A stretch of DNA of 64,000 nucleotides from an uncultured Lachnospiraceae bacterium (lineage in GTDB: Bacteria > Bacillota_A > Clostridia > Lachnospirales > Lachnospiraceae): assembly GCA_951801245.1 (NCBI GenBank), contig CATOMC010000002.1:124001-188000 (forward strand), in the 5' to 3' direction. Of the stretch, positions 53,441 to 61,716 are shown piece after piece (the first letter of the stretch is position 1; each line of letters starts with the position of its first letter). Under the pieces are notes generated by a model. It was not told where the DNA came from and ran no database searches. It worked only from the letters and a program-made list of their open reading frames with translations. A program made the position numbers and the translations under genes.

Positions 53441-53507
53441 AGCTGTAATCCAATGCAACTTCAGAAGAATTACGAAGTAATTCTTGGGACGCAGAGTGCT
53501 GACTCTG
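53441..53507. repeat. 67-bp palindromic direct repeat, copy 1
   Basis: The unit AGCTGTAATCCAATGCAACT...GACTCTG contains GAATTACGAAGTAATTC, a palindrome, and the hairpin CAGAGTGCTGACTCTG. It is identical to copy 2 except for one base. Confidence 0.9.
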
Positions 53508-53531
53508 TTTTCATTGAATTAAAGCCACAGA

Positions 53532-53598
53532 AGCTGTAATCCAATGCAATTTCAGAAGAATTACGAAGTAATTCTTGGGACGCAGAGTGCTGACTCTG
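53532..53598. repeat. 67-bp palindromic direct repeat, copy 2
   Basis: This is the second copy, 91 bp after the first, with the longer hairpin GACGCAGAGT/ACTCTGCGTC intact. The pair looks like a tandem REP/MITE-like element in the upstream region of the WYL gene. Confidence 0.9.
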
Positions 53599-53714
53599 CG
53601 TCCATTGTACCATAAACACCATGTTTTTTGACCCGAAGTAAATTATTATCTTTCAGACGAACGTGTATAATGTAACGAATCAATAAATTCGAAACCTACC
53701 AAAATATGATTCTA

Positions 53715-53743
53715 TTGACAGTATACCATAAAAGAGGTATATT
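53715..53743 (+). promoter_or_regulatory. Near-consensus sigma-A promoter
   Basis: TTGACA (53715-53720), a 17-base spacer and TATATT (53738-53743) lie 46 bases before the start of the membrane protein gene at 53789. TATACCATAAAAGAGGTATA within the spacer is a partial palindrome that could be an operator for the downstream XRE protein. Confidence 0.8.
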
Positions 53744-53788
53744 TGTATCAATTAGAGACAAATATATCACTATATGGAGGATAAAAAT

Positions 53789-54592
53789 ATGAAAAAGAAT
53801 GAAATAAAGGAATTCGTCATATCAGGAATCGTATGTATCGTTCTTTTGGCTGCATCAGTTTGGTATTCACTAAAGTACAATGAAGCACGCCTGGTAGTGC
53901 CGACAGACTGGAAAACATATAGGTTTGATCCGAAGGATATACCTATGATTATCTCAATTGTATTGACAATCGTATATATATGTTATTTGTCTGTTCGGCT
54001 GGGAGAGGTGGGTAAAAGGAAAGTTCTTGAGACAAACAGAACACGTAGACTGAATCCCAGACTTGGCTTTCTGGGTTTCCTCGGATTCCTTGGTTTTCTG
54101 GGTTCTTGGACCCGGTTTGTATTTTTCGGTTTCTTTGGTTTTTTCTATGAAGGTAAAATGTCTTTTACTTTAATGGATGAGAGGTTCAGGGAAAATCAAA
54201 GGAATGCACAGCTTGCGGCGCTAAAGGTATCTTTTGTAGTCATTGTAATTGCTTTATTTTTTGTCTCATTCGGCGGACAGTTTATGAGTGTGGAATATTT
54301 GTTTCATGTGGTGCACATTTTGCTTGCCGTATCCATTGCGCTTGCGGTGTTTTTAAGTGAATATCTGCTCTATCGCTACGATCATGATGAGTACAATTTT
54401 GATGAGCATGTTAACGCGGCCCGGATGGAAGACCACTATGATGAGTGTAAATATGACAGCCACAGTGAAAAGAGCGGATATGACAGCCGCTATGATAAGA
54501 GTGAATATGACAGCCACAGTGAAAAGAGCGGATATGACAGTCACTATGATAAGCGCGAGTATGACAACAGAGTTGATATGAAGGAATCATGA
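53789..54592 (+). CDS. Membrane protein with GFLG repeats and tandem C-terminal repeats (DUF3796-like)
   Basis: This 267-residue protein has about four membrane helices (about 9-28, 50-72, 150-170, 175-198). Between them is the run [13 protein letters not shown] and then FFGFFGFF, a mark of DUF3796-like proteins. The C-terminal tail has two 18-residue tandem repeats with [10 protein letters not shown] and YDK motifs, rich in Asp, Ser and Tyr. The ATG at 53789 follows TGGAGG at good spacing. The end overlaps the XRE gene start (ATGA). Function is unknown; pairing with a small XRE regulator is typical of the family. Confidence 0.75.
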   Translation: MKKNEIKEFVISGIVCIVLLAASVWYSLKYNEARLVVPTDWKTYRFDPKDIPMIISIVLTIVYICYLSVRLGEVGKRKVLETNRTRRLNPRLGFLGFLGFLGFLGSWTRFVFFGFFGFFYEGKMSFTLMDERFRENQRNAQLAALKVSFVVIVIALFFVSFGGQFMSVEYLFHVVHILLAVSIALAVFLSEYLLYRYDHDEYNFDEHVNAARMEDHYDECKYDSHSEKSGYDSRYDKSEYDSHSEKSGYDSHYDKREYDNRVDMKES

Positions 54593-54801
54593 ATATGGCA
54601 GAGTTTGAGTGTAGGTTGAAAAAATATCGTCTGTTAAAAGAATTGACGCAGGAGCAGTTGGCCGATTTGGTAGGAGTCCGCAGAGAAACGATCATGCGGC
54701 TTGAAAAGGCACAGTACAATCCTTCATTAAAATTGGCGATAGATATTTCCAGAGTCGTGGAGGCGCCGATTGAGGAATTGTTTATTTTCCCTGAATCATA
54801 G
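54589..54801 (+). CDS. Small XRE-family regulator
   Basis: This 70-residue protein consists almost only of a helix-turn-helix ([20 protein letters not shown], then [20 protein letters not shown]). It starts in a four-base overlap with the membrane protein gene; an ATG at 54595 is also possible. Such small Cro/CI-like regulators commonly control the operon that encodes them together with a DUF-type membrane protein. Confidence 0.88.
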   Translation: MNMAEFECRLKKYRLLKELTQEQLADLVGVRRETIMRLEKAQYNPSLKLAIDISRVVEAPIEELFIFPES

Positions 54802-54954
54802 AGTTTGTTTTGAACCGGAATGCGGCGCGCTTATTCCTGTGCCTAAAATTTTACAACTTTTCATTTCTTTTATGCGATAAATGGGGTAGGATAAAAGTAA
54901 CAGCTAATCCATGTGCGGTAACCGGCATGGGAGCATTGGGAGAGGAGAGAAGTA

Positions 54955-55893
54955 ATGACCCCGGATATACTGCAGGGAATCAAAGATAACGTAGAAAAAG
55001 TCATTATCGGAAAGAGCACCGTTATCAACTTATTGCTCACGGCACTGGTGGCAGGAGGACATGTGCTGCTTGAGGATGTGCCGGGTACGGGTAAGACGCA
55101 GCTTGCCAAGGCATTAGCCAGATCCATGGATTTTACTTTTGGACGGATTCAGTTCACCCCGGATCTTCTGCCAAGTGATGTGACGGGTCTTTCTGTGTAT
55201 CATAAAGAACAGGAGACATTTATCTTCCGGGAAGGGCCGGTGTTTGCGAATCTGCTCTTGGCCGACGAGATCAATCGTGCCACGCCGCGTACCCAGTCCA
55301 GTCTTTTGGAATGTATGGGGGAAGGACAGGTGACGGTGGACGGTGTGACTAGAGTATTGGAGATGCCGTTCTTTGTCATAGCAACGCAGAATCCGGTGGA
55401 GACATTGGGATGTTTTCCGCTTCCGGAGGCGCAGATGGATCGTTTCCTGCTAAAGATCAGTATGGGCACGTTGGACAAAGCGCAGGAACGGCAGATGTTA
55501 GACCGGTATATTCATGCAAGGCCGCTTGAGGAAATCGGGGCGGTGGCTTCGGCAGAGGAGATCAAAGGCTTGCAGGAGCAATGTCAGGCTGTATATGTGC
55601 ATGCTGATTTGAGGGATTATATGGTAAATCTGGTGCAGGCCACCAGGCAGGGAGATCAGGCGGCAGGAGTCAGTCCCAGAGGAACGCTTGCACTTTTACG
55701 GGCATCTCAGGGTTGGGCTTTGCTTTGTGGGCGTGACTTTGTGGTGCCGGAGGACATTAAACAGGTGGCTGTGCCGGTACTGGCGCACAGGCTGTTGTCC
55801 GTCTATGGCAGTGAGCAGTCTAATACGGAAATAATACGGGGGCTTTTGCAGAGTGTGGCACTGCCAACGGAAGACTGGTCACGTCATGATTAG
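54955..55893 (+). CDS. MoxR-type AAA+ ATPase
   Basis: This 312-residue AAA+ ATPase has Walker A GTGKTQLAKALARSMDF (about 43-59), Walker B LLADEINRATPRTQSSLLE (about 101-119), the MoxR sensor ATQNPVETLGCFPLPEAQMD and a C-terminal lid domain. MoxR proteins act as chaperones or activators with a DUF58 protein partner, which follows here with an eight-base overlap. GAGAGGAG precedes the ATG. Confidence 0.93.
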   Translation: MTPDILQGIKDNVEKVIIGKSTVINLLLTALVAGGHVLLEDVPGTGKTQLAKALARSMDFTFGRIQFTPDLLPSDVTGLSVYHKEQETFIFREGPVFANLLLADEINRATPRTQSSLLECMGEGQVTVDGVTRVLEMPFFVIATQNPVETLGCFPLPEAQMDRFLLKISMGTLDKAQERQMLDRYIHARPLEEIGAVASAEEIKGLQEQCQAVYVHADLRDYMVNLVQATRQGDQAAGVSPRGTLALLRASQGWALLCGRDFVVPEDIKQVAVPVLAHRLLSVYGSEQSNTEIIRGLLQSVALPTEDWSRHD

Positions 55894-56977
55894 CGTATTT
55901 CTCATTGGGCTGGTGCTTTTTGTGATAAGCTGGTATCTGGTGTATGCAAAAGTCTGGAAGAAAAATCTGCAGTGCACGCTCTGGTTTAGAGAGGAGTATG
56001 TGTATGCGGGTGAGCAGGCTCATATCATAGAACAAATTGAGAATCATAAGAGGATGCCGGTTCCTGTACTGGAAATTGCCTTTCGGATAGACAAGGGCGT
56101 GGTATTTACGCAGATGGAAAATGCGATGATCAGTGACTATTTATATAAAAGAGATATTTTTTCTCTGTTAGGTCATCAGCGCATCAAAAGGGAGATCAGC
56201 ATAGAATGCAGGCACCGGGGGTATTATCCGGTAGAGCAATTAGAGCTTCGCAGCTTTTCTCTGTTTTATGATAAAAAGTATGCCGGGGAACAGAGTGTAC
56301 AGACGGCACTTTGTGTGTATGCAAAGCGGGTGGATGTTTCCCATATTCTGATAGATTGTGAGCGCCTGATGGGGACGTTGGAGTGTGCCAAAAGACTTTA
56401 TGAGGATCCCTTTGCTTTTCATGCCATCAGGGAGTATACGTCAACGGACCCCATGCGGACGATCAACTGGAAGGCCAGTGCCAAAACAGGGGAAATGATG
56501 GTCAATACCTATGATTCTACCCTCACACAGAAAGTGATGATTTATCTGGATGTGGAGGATCGGGGAATCTATAGACAGGAATATCTGATTGAAGAGGGTA
56601 TCAGCGTAGCGGCCTGTCTGTCGCAGCGGCTGATCGGCCAGGGCGTGGAAGTGGGTATCAGCGTCAATCTTTTGACGGACAGGCGCATAGAACCTGTGGC
56701 GGCGCACAGCGGGCAGCTTCGTAAGATTGAACAGTTATTGTGCCAGATCGGTGCCGCCAGTCAGACGATGGCGTACGAGAATATATTGGAGGAACTGCCA
56801 GCGGATGCTTTTCCGGTTTTTATTACGAGGGACGGGAAACGGAATCAGGAAAAGATGGAGCGGTTTTTGCAGGATCAATATGGATTGTGGGTATATCTGC
56901 AGGATGCCAGTGACCGGATAGAAGTCAGTACGGGAAGGAATCTGCACTGTGTGGTGAGGGAGGTGACAGCGTATTGA
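55886..56977 (+). CDS. DUF58 domain protein
   Basis: This 363-residue protein has two N-terminal membrane helices or one hairpin (ISVFLIGLVLFVISWYLVYA) and the DUF58 signature TSTDPMRTINWKASAKTGEM near 190-210. A von Willebrand A-like region follows (VMIYLDVED). DUF58 proteins pair with MoxR ATPases, with unknown clients. ATG 55886 overlaps the moxR stop codon; a longer upstream reading lacks a proper start. Confidence 0.9.
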   Translation: MISVFLIGLVLFVISWYLVYAKVWKKNLQCTLWFREEYVYAGEQAHIIEQIENHKRMPVPVLEIAFRIDKGVVFTQMENAMISDYLYKRDIFSLLGHQRIKREISIECRHRGYYPVEQLELRSFSLFYDKKYAGEQSVQTALCVYAKRVDVSHILIDCERLMGTLECAKRLYEDPFAFHAIREYTSTDPMRTINWKASAKTGEMMVNTYDSTLTQKVMIYLDVEDRGIYRQEYLIEEGISVAACLSQRLIGQGVEVGISVNLLTDRRIEPVAAHSGQLRKIEQLLCQIGAASQTMAYENILEELPADAFPVFITRDGKRNQEKMERFLQDQYGLWVYLQDASDRIEVSTGRNLHCVVREVTAY

Positions 56978-58212
56978 GAAAGCGGGCAAAACAGATTCTG
57001 GGATGGGGTCATGGAAGCGTCTTGCTGTCCATCGTCTCACCGATTGTGTACGGACTGGCCATTCAGGGAGAAGCAGCGTATGAGATGGGGATAGTATGGC
57101 TTCTCAATCTGCTGATCCTTCCGATGATTGTGGTCACAGATCTTTTGCTTCGAAGGTGTAGGCAGATGGGCAGTTATCTTTTTCTTGCCGCTTTGTGTGT
57201 GGCTGTGGTAAATCTGGCTTGCTGGAGGCTGCATGGGTTTGTGGGGGAAGAAGAGCTTATGGATGTGGGCGCCGGTGTGGTGGTCATTCTGGTGTTGGAA
57301 TCTGTTCTCGTCTTTGTGGAGCGTATACTGATCAGGCTGTATGATAAAAAAAGTGAGGACAGGCAGGAAGAGAATCCGGACTGGCGGCCCAGGGAGAGTA
57401 TGCTCACCTGCCCGAAAATAGGGTATACAGCCGTACTTGTATTTGCTTATGGAGTAGGGAAATTCTGCAACAATCCGCCTCTTTGCGATATTGCATTCGG
57501 CCTGATACCGGTGTATCTGTGTATCACCTTCTGGTATGATTATCTGGATAAAACGGAAGAATATCTGTCTATGAATAAACGGGTATGCAATCTGCCCAGG
57601 AAACGTCTGTATGGCATTAACGGCGGCGTTTGTCTTGGTTTCCTGACGGGAATCGTGTGTCTGGCCATTCTTTCTGGCATGACAGCCAGCCATCGGAATT
57701 ATCAGGACATTCGGGGACTTCTCAAGGGGGAGGTGGATATCTTCGGGGAGTCTTATATGCAGTTGTGGGAGGAACTTACCATAGAGCCGGGAGGAAAGAA
57801 GGGCATCCCCTATATGATGGAAGCAGGAAGGCCGGCGGCCTGGATCGAGATGTTTGAAAAAGGAGCGGCAGCGGCGGCAGTTGTTCTGACTGTCTTACTT
57901 GGTATGTATGGACTTCGTAAAATGGCCGGCCTTTTTCGGGACACATTTGATGAAAACGGTGACCTGGTGGAGAATCTTTATGAGGAACAGGACATGACGG
58001 AACGCATAAGAACCACACGCATCTTTCAAGAAAGGATGACAGAGGCAGAGCGGGTCCGCAGACAGTACCGCCGTACCATCCGCAAATATCGAAAGGACCG
58101 GCCGGGGCAGCATGAGACACCTTACGAGATCGAAAAGGGTGCCGGAATAGCCGGGACGCAGGAGGGGCAGCAGCTTCATGAAGTATATGAGCGGGCACGT
58201 TATCATGTTTAA
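56974..58212 (+). CDS. Membrane protein with DUF4129-like C-terminus
   Basis: This 412-residue protein begins with TTG in a four-base overlap with the DUF58 gene. About seven to nine membrane helices are followed by a cytosolic C-terminal region with VRRQYRRTIRKYRKDRPGQH, ETPYEIEKGAGI and EVYERARYHV. That spacing is typical of DUF4129, the usual tail of transglutaminase-type proteins in MoxR/DUF58 operons. The transglutaminase domain itself is absent here. Likely it works with the two upstream proteins in the membrane or wall. Confidence 0.75.
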   Translation: MRKRAKQILGWGHGSVLLSIVSPIVYGLAIQGEAAYEMGIVWLLNLLILPMIVVTDLLLRRCRQMGSYLFLAALCVAVVNLACWRLHGFVGEEELMDVGAGVVVILVLESVLVFVERILIRLYDKKSEDRQEENPDWRPRESMLTCPKIGYTAVLVFAYGVGKFCNNPPLCDIAFGLIPVYLCITFWYDYLDKTEEYLSMNKRVCNLPRKRLYGINGGVCLGFLTGIVCLAILSGMTASHRNYQDIRGLLKGEVDIFGESYMQLWEELTIEPGGKKGIPYMMEAGRPAAWIEMFEKGAAAAAVVLTVLLGMYGLRKMAGLFRDTFDENGDLVENLYEEQDMTERIRTTRIFQERMTEAERVRRQYRRTIRKYRKDRPGQHETPYEIEKGAGIAGTQEGQQLHEVYERARYHV

Positions 58213-58221
58213 CAGACAGGG

Positions 58222-58255
58222 AAAAGGGGAAGTTTTAAAATGTTGCTTCCCTTTT
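58222..58255 (+). terminator. Intrinsic terminator of MoxR operon
   Basis: AAAAGGGGAAG pairs with CTTCCCTTTT around a loop of about 13 bases, ten bases after the stop codon of the last gene. Confidence 0.8.
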
Positions 58256-58322
58256 ATGGAATTTTAAGATACAATGAAAGAAGATATTGCATTTATTTGA
58301 CCTGACGGAAGGAGAATGCGGA

Positions 58323-59606
58323 TTGAAGATTGGGACTAGAATACTGCTTGTGTTTTCCATGTCTGTGAACCTTATTCTGGCAGGTGCATTGACAGGCTGT
58401 GGGTCAGCCGGACAGCAGGTGGTTGTACAACAGCCCCGCAGAGAAACACAAGAAGCCATGGAAGCAGTGGATCTCACGCTTCCGGAGCAGATAGAAACGA
58501 ATGAGACGACAGATGTCACGATTCATGAACAGATGGAAATGGCAGATGCGCCAGTGGAAACAGACTGGCGGGATGCCATGGAAGCACTGCTCAATGATAT
58601 GTACGGAGACTATATGGAGGAAGGCGGAGAAATCGCCTTTGTGCCGAACGGGACCCTGATAGACGGTATCTACAATGAAAATATCTATAATGGCATCCGT
58701 ATGTATGCGCTGGCTGCCGGTGTTTCTTTTTCCTATTACGGAGTGGAAGAGGGGACATTAGATTACCGGGAGGCCATTATCCATGCGGTGGACAACCAGG
58801 CGAAAGTGGTGGTCTGTGCCGGAGAGGATTTCCAGGAAGTGATTGGCGAACTGCAGGATGTTTATCCGCAGGTTTCATTTCTTCTGATCGACGGGGCGCC
58901 GGTGGATGAGTCCGGAGAAACGATGGCAATAGCGGATAATGTACATTGTGTTACGTTTCGGGAAGAACAGGCCGGATATCTGGCCGGTTACATGGCCGTT
59001 GCGGAAGGATACCGCCGGCTTGGGTTTATCGGCGGCGTGGAATCGACACCGGTGATTCGGTATGGATATGGTTATCTGCAGGGAATTGATGATGCGGCAA
59101 GCCAGTTAGAGATAGATGATGTGTCGGTCAGATACTGGTATGCAGGCACTTATTTACCGGGAGAGGAAATTCGTAAGAAGGCTCTGGACTGGTACGGGGA
59201 CGGTACGGAAATTATATTTGCCTGTGGAGGCCGGTTATATGAATCCGTGCTGGAAGCGGCAGAAGAGAAAGACGGTATCATGATCGGCGCCGATATGGAT
59301 CAGTGCCGGGAATCAGAAAGGATTTTGACCAGCGCAGTCAAAGACCTGGCAAATGCGGTCATCATTTCTCTGGATGATTATTATGCCGCAGGCGGTCAGT
59401 GGTCGGAGATGTTTGCAGGCAATGAACAGCGCTGCGGTGCAAAAGAAAACTGCACGAGACTGCCTGTATTGAACACGGACTGGAGATTTGAGAATGTTTC
59501 GACAGATGAGTATTATGAAGTATTTCATCGAGTCAGGAGAGGGGAAATAGAAGTGTCGGATGTGGTAGATGTAAGGCCGCAGGTGTCCGTCATGGTGGAA
59601 TATTGA
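58323..59606 (+). CDS. BMP-family (PnrA/Med-like) substrate-binding lipoprotein
   Basis: This lipoprotein of about 427 residues probably starts at TTG 58323, after GGAAGGAG. It has signal KIGTRILLVFSMSVNLILAG with lipobox LTGC. An acidic linker leads to a periplasmic-binding-type domain: FREEQAGYLAGYMAVAEGYR, RLGFIGGVESTPVIRYGYGY and IIFACGGRLYESVLEAAEE, matching the BMP/PnrA purine-nucleoside binding family. No permease genes follow, so it may be a sensor or part of a system elsewhere. It overlaps the next gene by one base. Confidence 0.82.
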   Translation: MKIGTRILLVFSMSVNLILAGALTGCGSAGQQVVVQQPRRETQEAMEAVDLTLPEQIETNETTDVTIHEQMEMADAPVETDWRDAMEALLNDMYGDYMEEGGEIAFVPNGTLIDGIYNENIYNGIRMYALAAGVSFSYYGVEEGTLDYREAIIHAVDNQAKVVVCAGEDFQEVIGELQDVYPQVSFLLIDGAPVDESGETMAIADNVHCVTFREEQAGYLAGYMAVAEGYRRLGFIGGVESTPVIRYGYGYLQGIDDAASQLEIDDVSVRYWYAGTYLPGEEIRKKALDWYGDGTEIIFACGGRLYESVLEAAEEKDGIMIGADMDQCRESERILTSAVKDLANAVIISLDDYYAAGGQWSEMFAGNEQRCGAKENCTRLPVLNTDWRFENVSTDEYYEVFHRVRRGEIEVSDVVDVRPQVSVMVEY

Positions 59607-61345
59607 TGCAAGCAAAAGAAAGAATACGATATGGTGAACGCAAAAGTATAAGACCGAGTCTGACGGCCCTGTTGATGTGGGTATTTGCAGCGGTTGTTTT
59701 GAACGGATGTGGTGAAGAAGAAATTCCTGTCAGTTCTGAGAGGGTTGAGACGGAAGGGGCGATCGTGCCTGGAGAGGAAATCGATATAGAAAGGCTGACC
59801 AGGGGAGAAGTGACACTAAGTGCTTCCAAGTTATCTGATTATGCATCTGATGCAGAGTTGTTTTATGAAGATTCCACAGGCAAAATGGAATATTCCATGG
59901 TCATGCCCCAGATACCGGGGAGTGATGATGCCTATTTGTATCTGTTTCATGAAGCGTGTTATGACGATGGTGTTTTGAACGGGGAGCCGGTTGCTTTTAA
60001 GGCCAAAAGAAGATACTGGAAGATTAGATTTGCCTATCAGGAGGAGTATCTTTTTGACCAGTTTATTCCGGCCCTTTTAATAAACGGAGAGTACGTACCC
60101 ATAGGGAATGGTGTCTATCTGCTCAATCCGGAGGAACTGGCTGAGAATCAGGAAGAATATCCGGATGTGGGGTCCAAAAAGGGACTGCTGTTAGATCCTA
60201 CCATGCTTAAGACTACGGAACTGACAGATCTTGGCGTAAAACACGCCATTTATAATATCCCATTGTCCCATATCATGGGAGAGACGACCAATCCGTTTCT
60301 GCCAACCATTGAATATGAATATGAAGGGACTACCTATCTCTTTAACGGAGCGGCCATCAATGGCTATGATGAGTTGTTTACGTATCTGGAGGAGTTGGGC
60401 ATGTGCACCACGGCAGTGGTGTTAAATGACTGGAATGACGACCATCCGGAGCTGATTCATCCGGAAGCCAGAGACAAGGACAGCGGGGCTTATTATTATA
60501 TGTTTAATGCGGCGGACGCAGAGGGCGTCAAAACCATGGAGGCGGTGGCCAGTTTTCTGGCGGGCCGTTATTCCGGCGGGGAGCATGGCATTGTACATAG
60601 CTGGGTGATCGCCAATGAGATCAACCAGAATAAACTTTGGAATTATCTGGATACGGTGGATGTAGCCTATTATGCGCAGGAGTTTGAGAGAGGCATGCGT
60701 ATTTTCTATCAGGCTATTAAGAGTCAATATGCCAATGCCAGAGTTTATTTCAGTATAGACCATGACTGGAACAGCAATAAGACTGCCAGCCACAAGTATT
60801 TTAATGCAAAGGATCTGGTCAGGGCTTTTAATGATGCAGCACTTGTACATGGTAATTATAACTGGGGTATCGCGATTCATCCTTATCCACAGCCAATGAC
60901 GCGTGTCAATTACTGGTCCCAGAGTTATGACAAGACACAGGATGCGGAAATTGTGTCGATCATGAATCTGGGGGTGCTGACAGATTTCTTGAGTCAGGAG
61001 AAATATCTGGACACAAACGGTGAAGTGCGAAGCATTACCATTACGGAACTGGGCTTTTCTTCTAAGTCGGGAGAAAAGCTGCAGGCGGCGGCATTTGCCT
61101 ACTGTTACTACATTACGGAGGCAAATCCTTACATAGACGCTTTTATTATGAACCGGCAGACGGATGCACCGGAGGAAGTAAAACAGGGACTTGCCTTCGG
61201 TATCTATGAATACGATCATTCCGAAAAATATATCAAAAATGTATTCCGTTATATCGACACGGACAGAGCGGAAGAGTATACAGATTTCATGTTAAATATA
61301 TTGGATGTATCAAGCCTCGAAGAAGCGCTTTCGTGGGCGCAATAA
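59606..61345 (+). CDS. Lipoprotein with glycoside-hydrolase-like domain (DUF5722-like)
   Basis: This 579-residue protein has a signal ending in VVLNGC (lipobox). The C-terminal half reads like a TIM-barrel glycosidase: AVVLNDWNDDHPELIHPEAR, HSWVIANEINQNKLWNY (acid/base-like NEIN) and SITITELGFSSKSGEKLQAA (nucleophile-like Glu). This matches the DUF5722 group, whose activity is not established to my knowledge. It follows the BMP lipoprotein in a TGATG overlap, so the pair may bind and cut the same surface or host glycan. Confidence 0.78.
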   Translation: MQAKERIRYGERKSIRPSLTALLMWVFAAVVLNGCGEEEIPVSSERVETEGAIVPGEEIDIERLTRGEVTLSASKLSDYASDAELFYEDSTGKMEYSMVMPQIPGSDDAYLYLFHEACYDDGVLNGEPVAFKAKRRYWKIRFAYQEEYLFDQFIPALLINGEYVPIGNGVYLLNPEELAENQEEYPDVGSKKGLLLDPTMLKTTELTDLGVKHAIYNIPLSHIMGETTNPFLPTIEYEYEGTTYLFNGAAINGYDELFTYLEELGMCTTAVVLNDWNDDHPELIHPEARDKDSGAYYYMFNAADAEGVKTMEAVASFLAGRYSGGEHGIVHSWVIANEINQNKLWNYLDTVDVAYYAQEFERGMRIFYQAIKSQYANARVYFSIDHDWNSNKTASHKYFNAKDLVRAFNDAALVHGNYNWGIAIHPYPQPMTRVNYWSQSYDKTQDAEIVSIMNLGVLTDFLSQEKYLDTNGEVRSITITELGFSSKSGEKLQAAAFAYCYYITEANPYIDAFIMNRQTDAPEEVKQGLAFGIYEYDHSEKYIKNVFRYIDTDRAEEYTDFMLNILDVSSLEEALSWAQ

Positions 61346-61369
61346 AAGCTATTTTGGTAAAAAATTCTG

Positions 61370-61398
61370 TTGTATTCTGCGGTCGATTCGGATATAAT
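61370..61398 (+). promoter_or_regulatory. Predicted promoter of 6S RNA
   Basis: TTGTAT (61370-61375), a 17-base spacer and TATAAT (61393-61398) place the transcription start near 61404-61406, at the 5' end of the folded RNA. Confidence 0.75.
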
Positions 61399-61403
61399 AG
61401 AAC

Positions 61404-61600
61404 TAACCTGAAATGTGCGACAAAGTCTTGTAATTTTGAACCTACAGATACTTTAAACGGGATTCCTACATCGTCATATAGATGTCAGGCCTCCAGCCTA
61501 TAGGCATTACGCAGTGGAAGACAGAAGTATGATTGCGGTTACCCACCTAGCCTGGCTAGGAGTCAAAATACAAGATCCGGCATTTTGGGGGAGCACAAAA
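61404..61600 (+). ncRNA. ssrS: 6S RNA
   Basis: This is a long hairpin without coding potential. The 5' CCTGAAATG pairs with CATTTTGGGG at the 3' side, and CTTGTAATTTTGA with TCAAAATACAAG. Inside are CCTAGCC/GGCTAGG and the bulged central region with ATTCCTACATCG, characteristic of clostridial 6S RNA. 6S RNA mimics an open promoter and holds sigma-A RNA polymerase in stationary phase. A good promoter lies just upstream and a terminator follows at 61607. The identification is from recalled family pattern plus the fold. Confidence 0.78.
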
Positions 61601-61606
61601 GATAGA

Positions 61607-61634
61607 AAGCAGCCGTCTCTGACGGCTGCTTTTG
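61607..61634 (+). terminator. Intrinsic terminator after 6S RNA
   Basis: AAGCAGCCGTC pairs with GACGGCTGCTT around a 3-base loop, followed by TTTGTTCT. It probably ends the 6S RNA precursor. Confidence 0.88.
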
Positions 61635-61716
61635 TTCTAATACAAGAAGGCAGCGCATAGGAATAAAAAAGGGTCAGTGCCATGCCGGCACAGGGGATGG
61701 GCAGAAAGGTTCTTTT

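Noticed and set aside
53441..53598. CRISPR array
   Set aside because: There are only two 67-bp copies, internally palindromic, with a 24-bp spacer and no cas genes.
61404..61600. tmRNA, T-box or other riboswitch in the gap before the SpoIID-type gene
   Set aside because: There is no tRNA-like end or T-box sequence. The long closing stem with its own promoter and terminator fits 6S RNA, and the element does not run into the downstream gene's leader.
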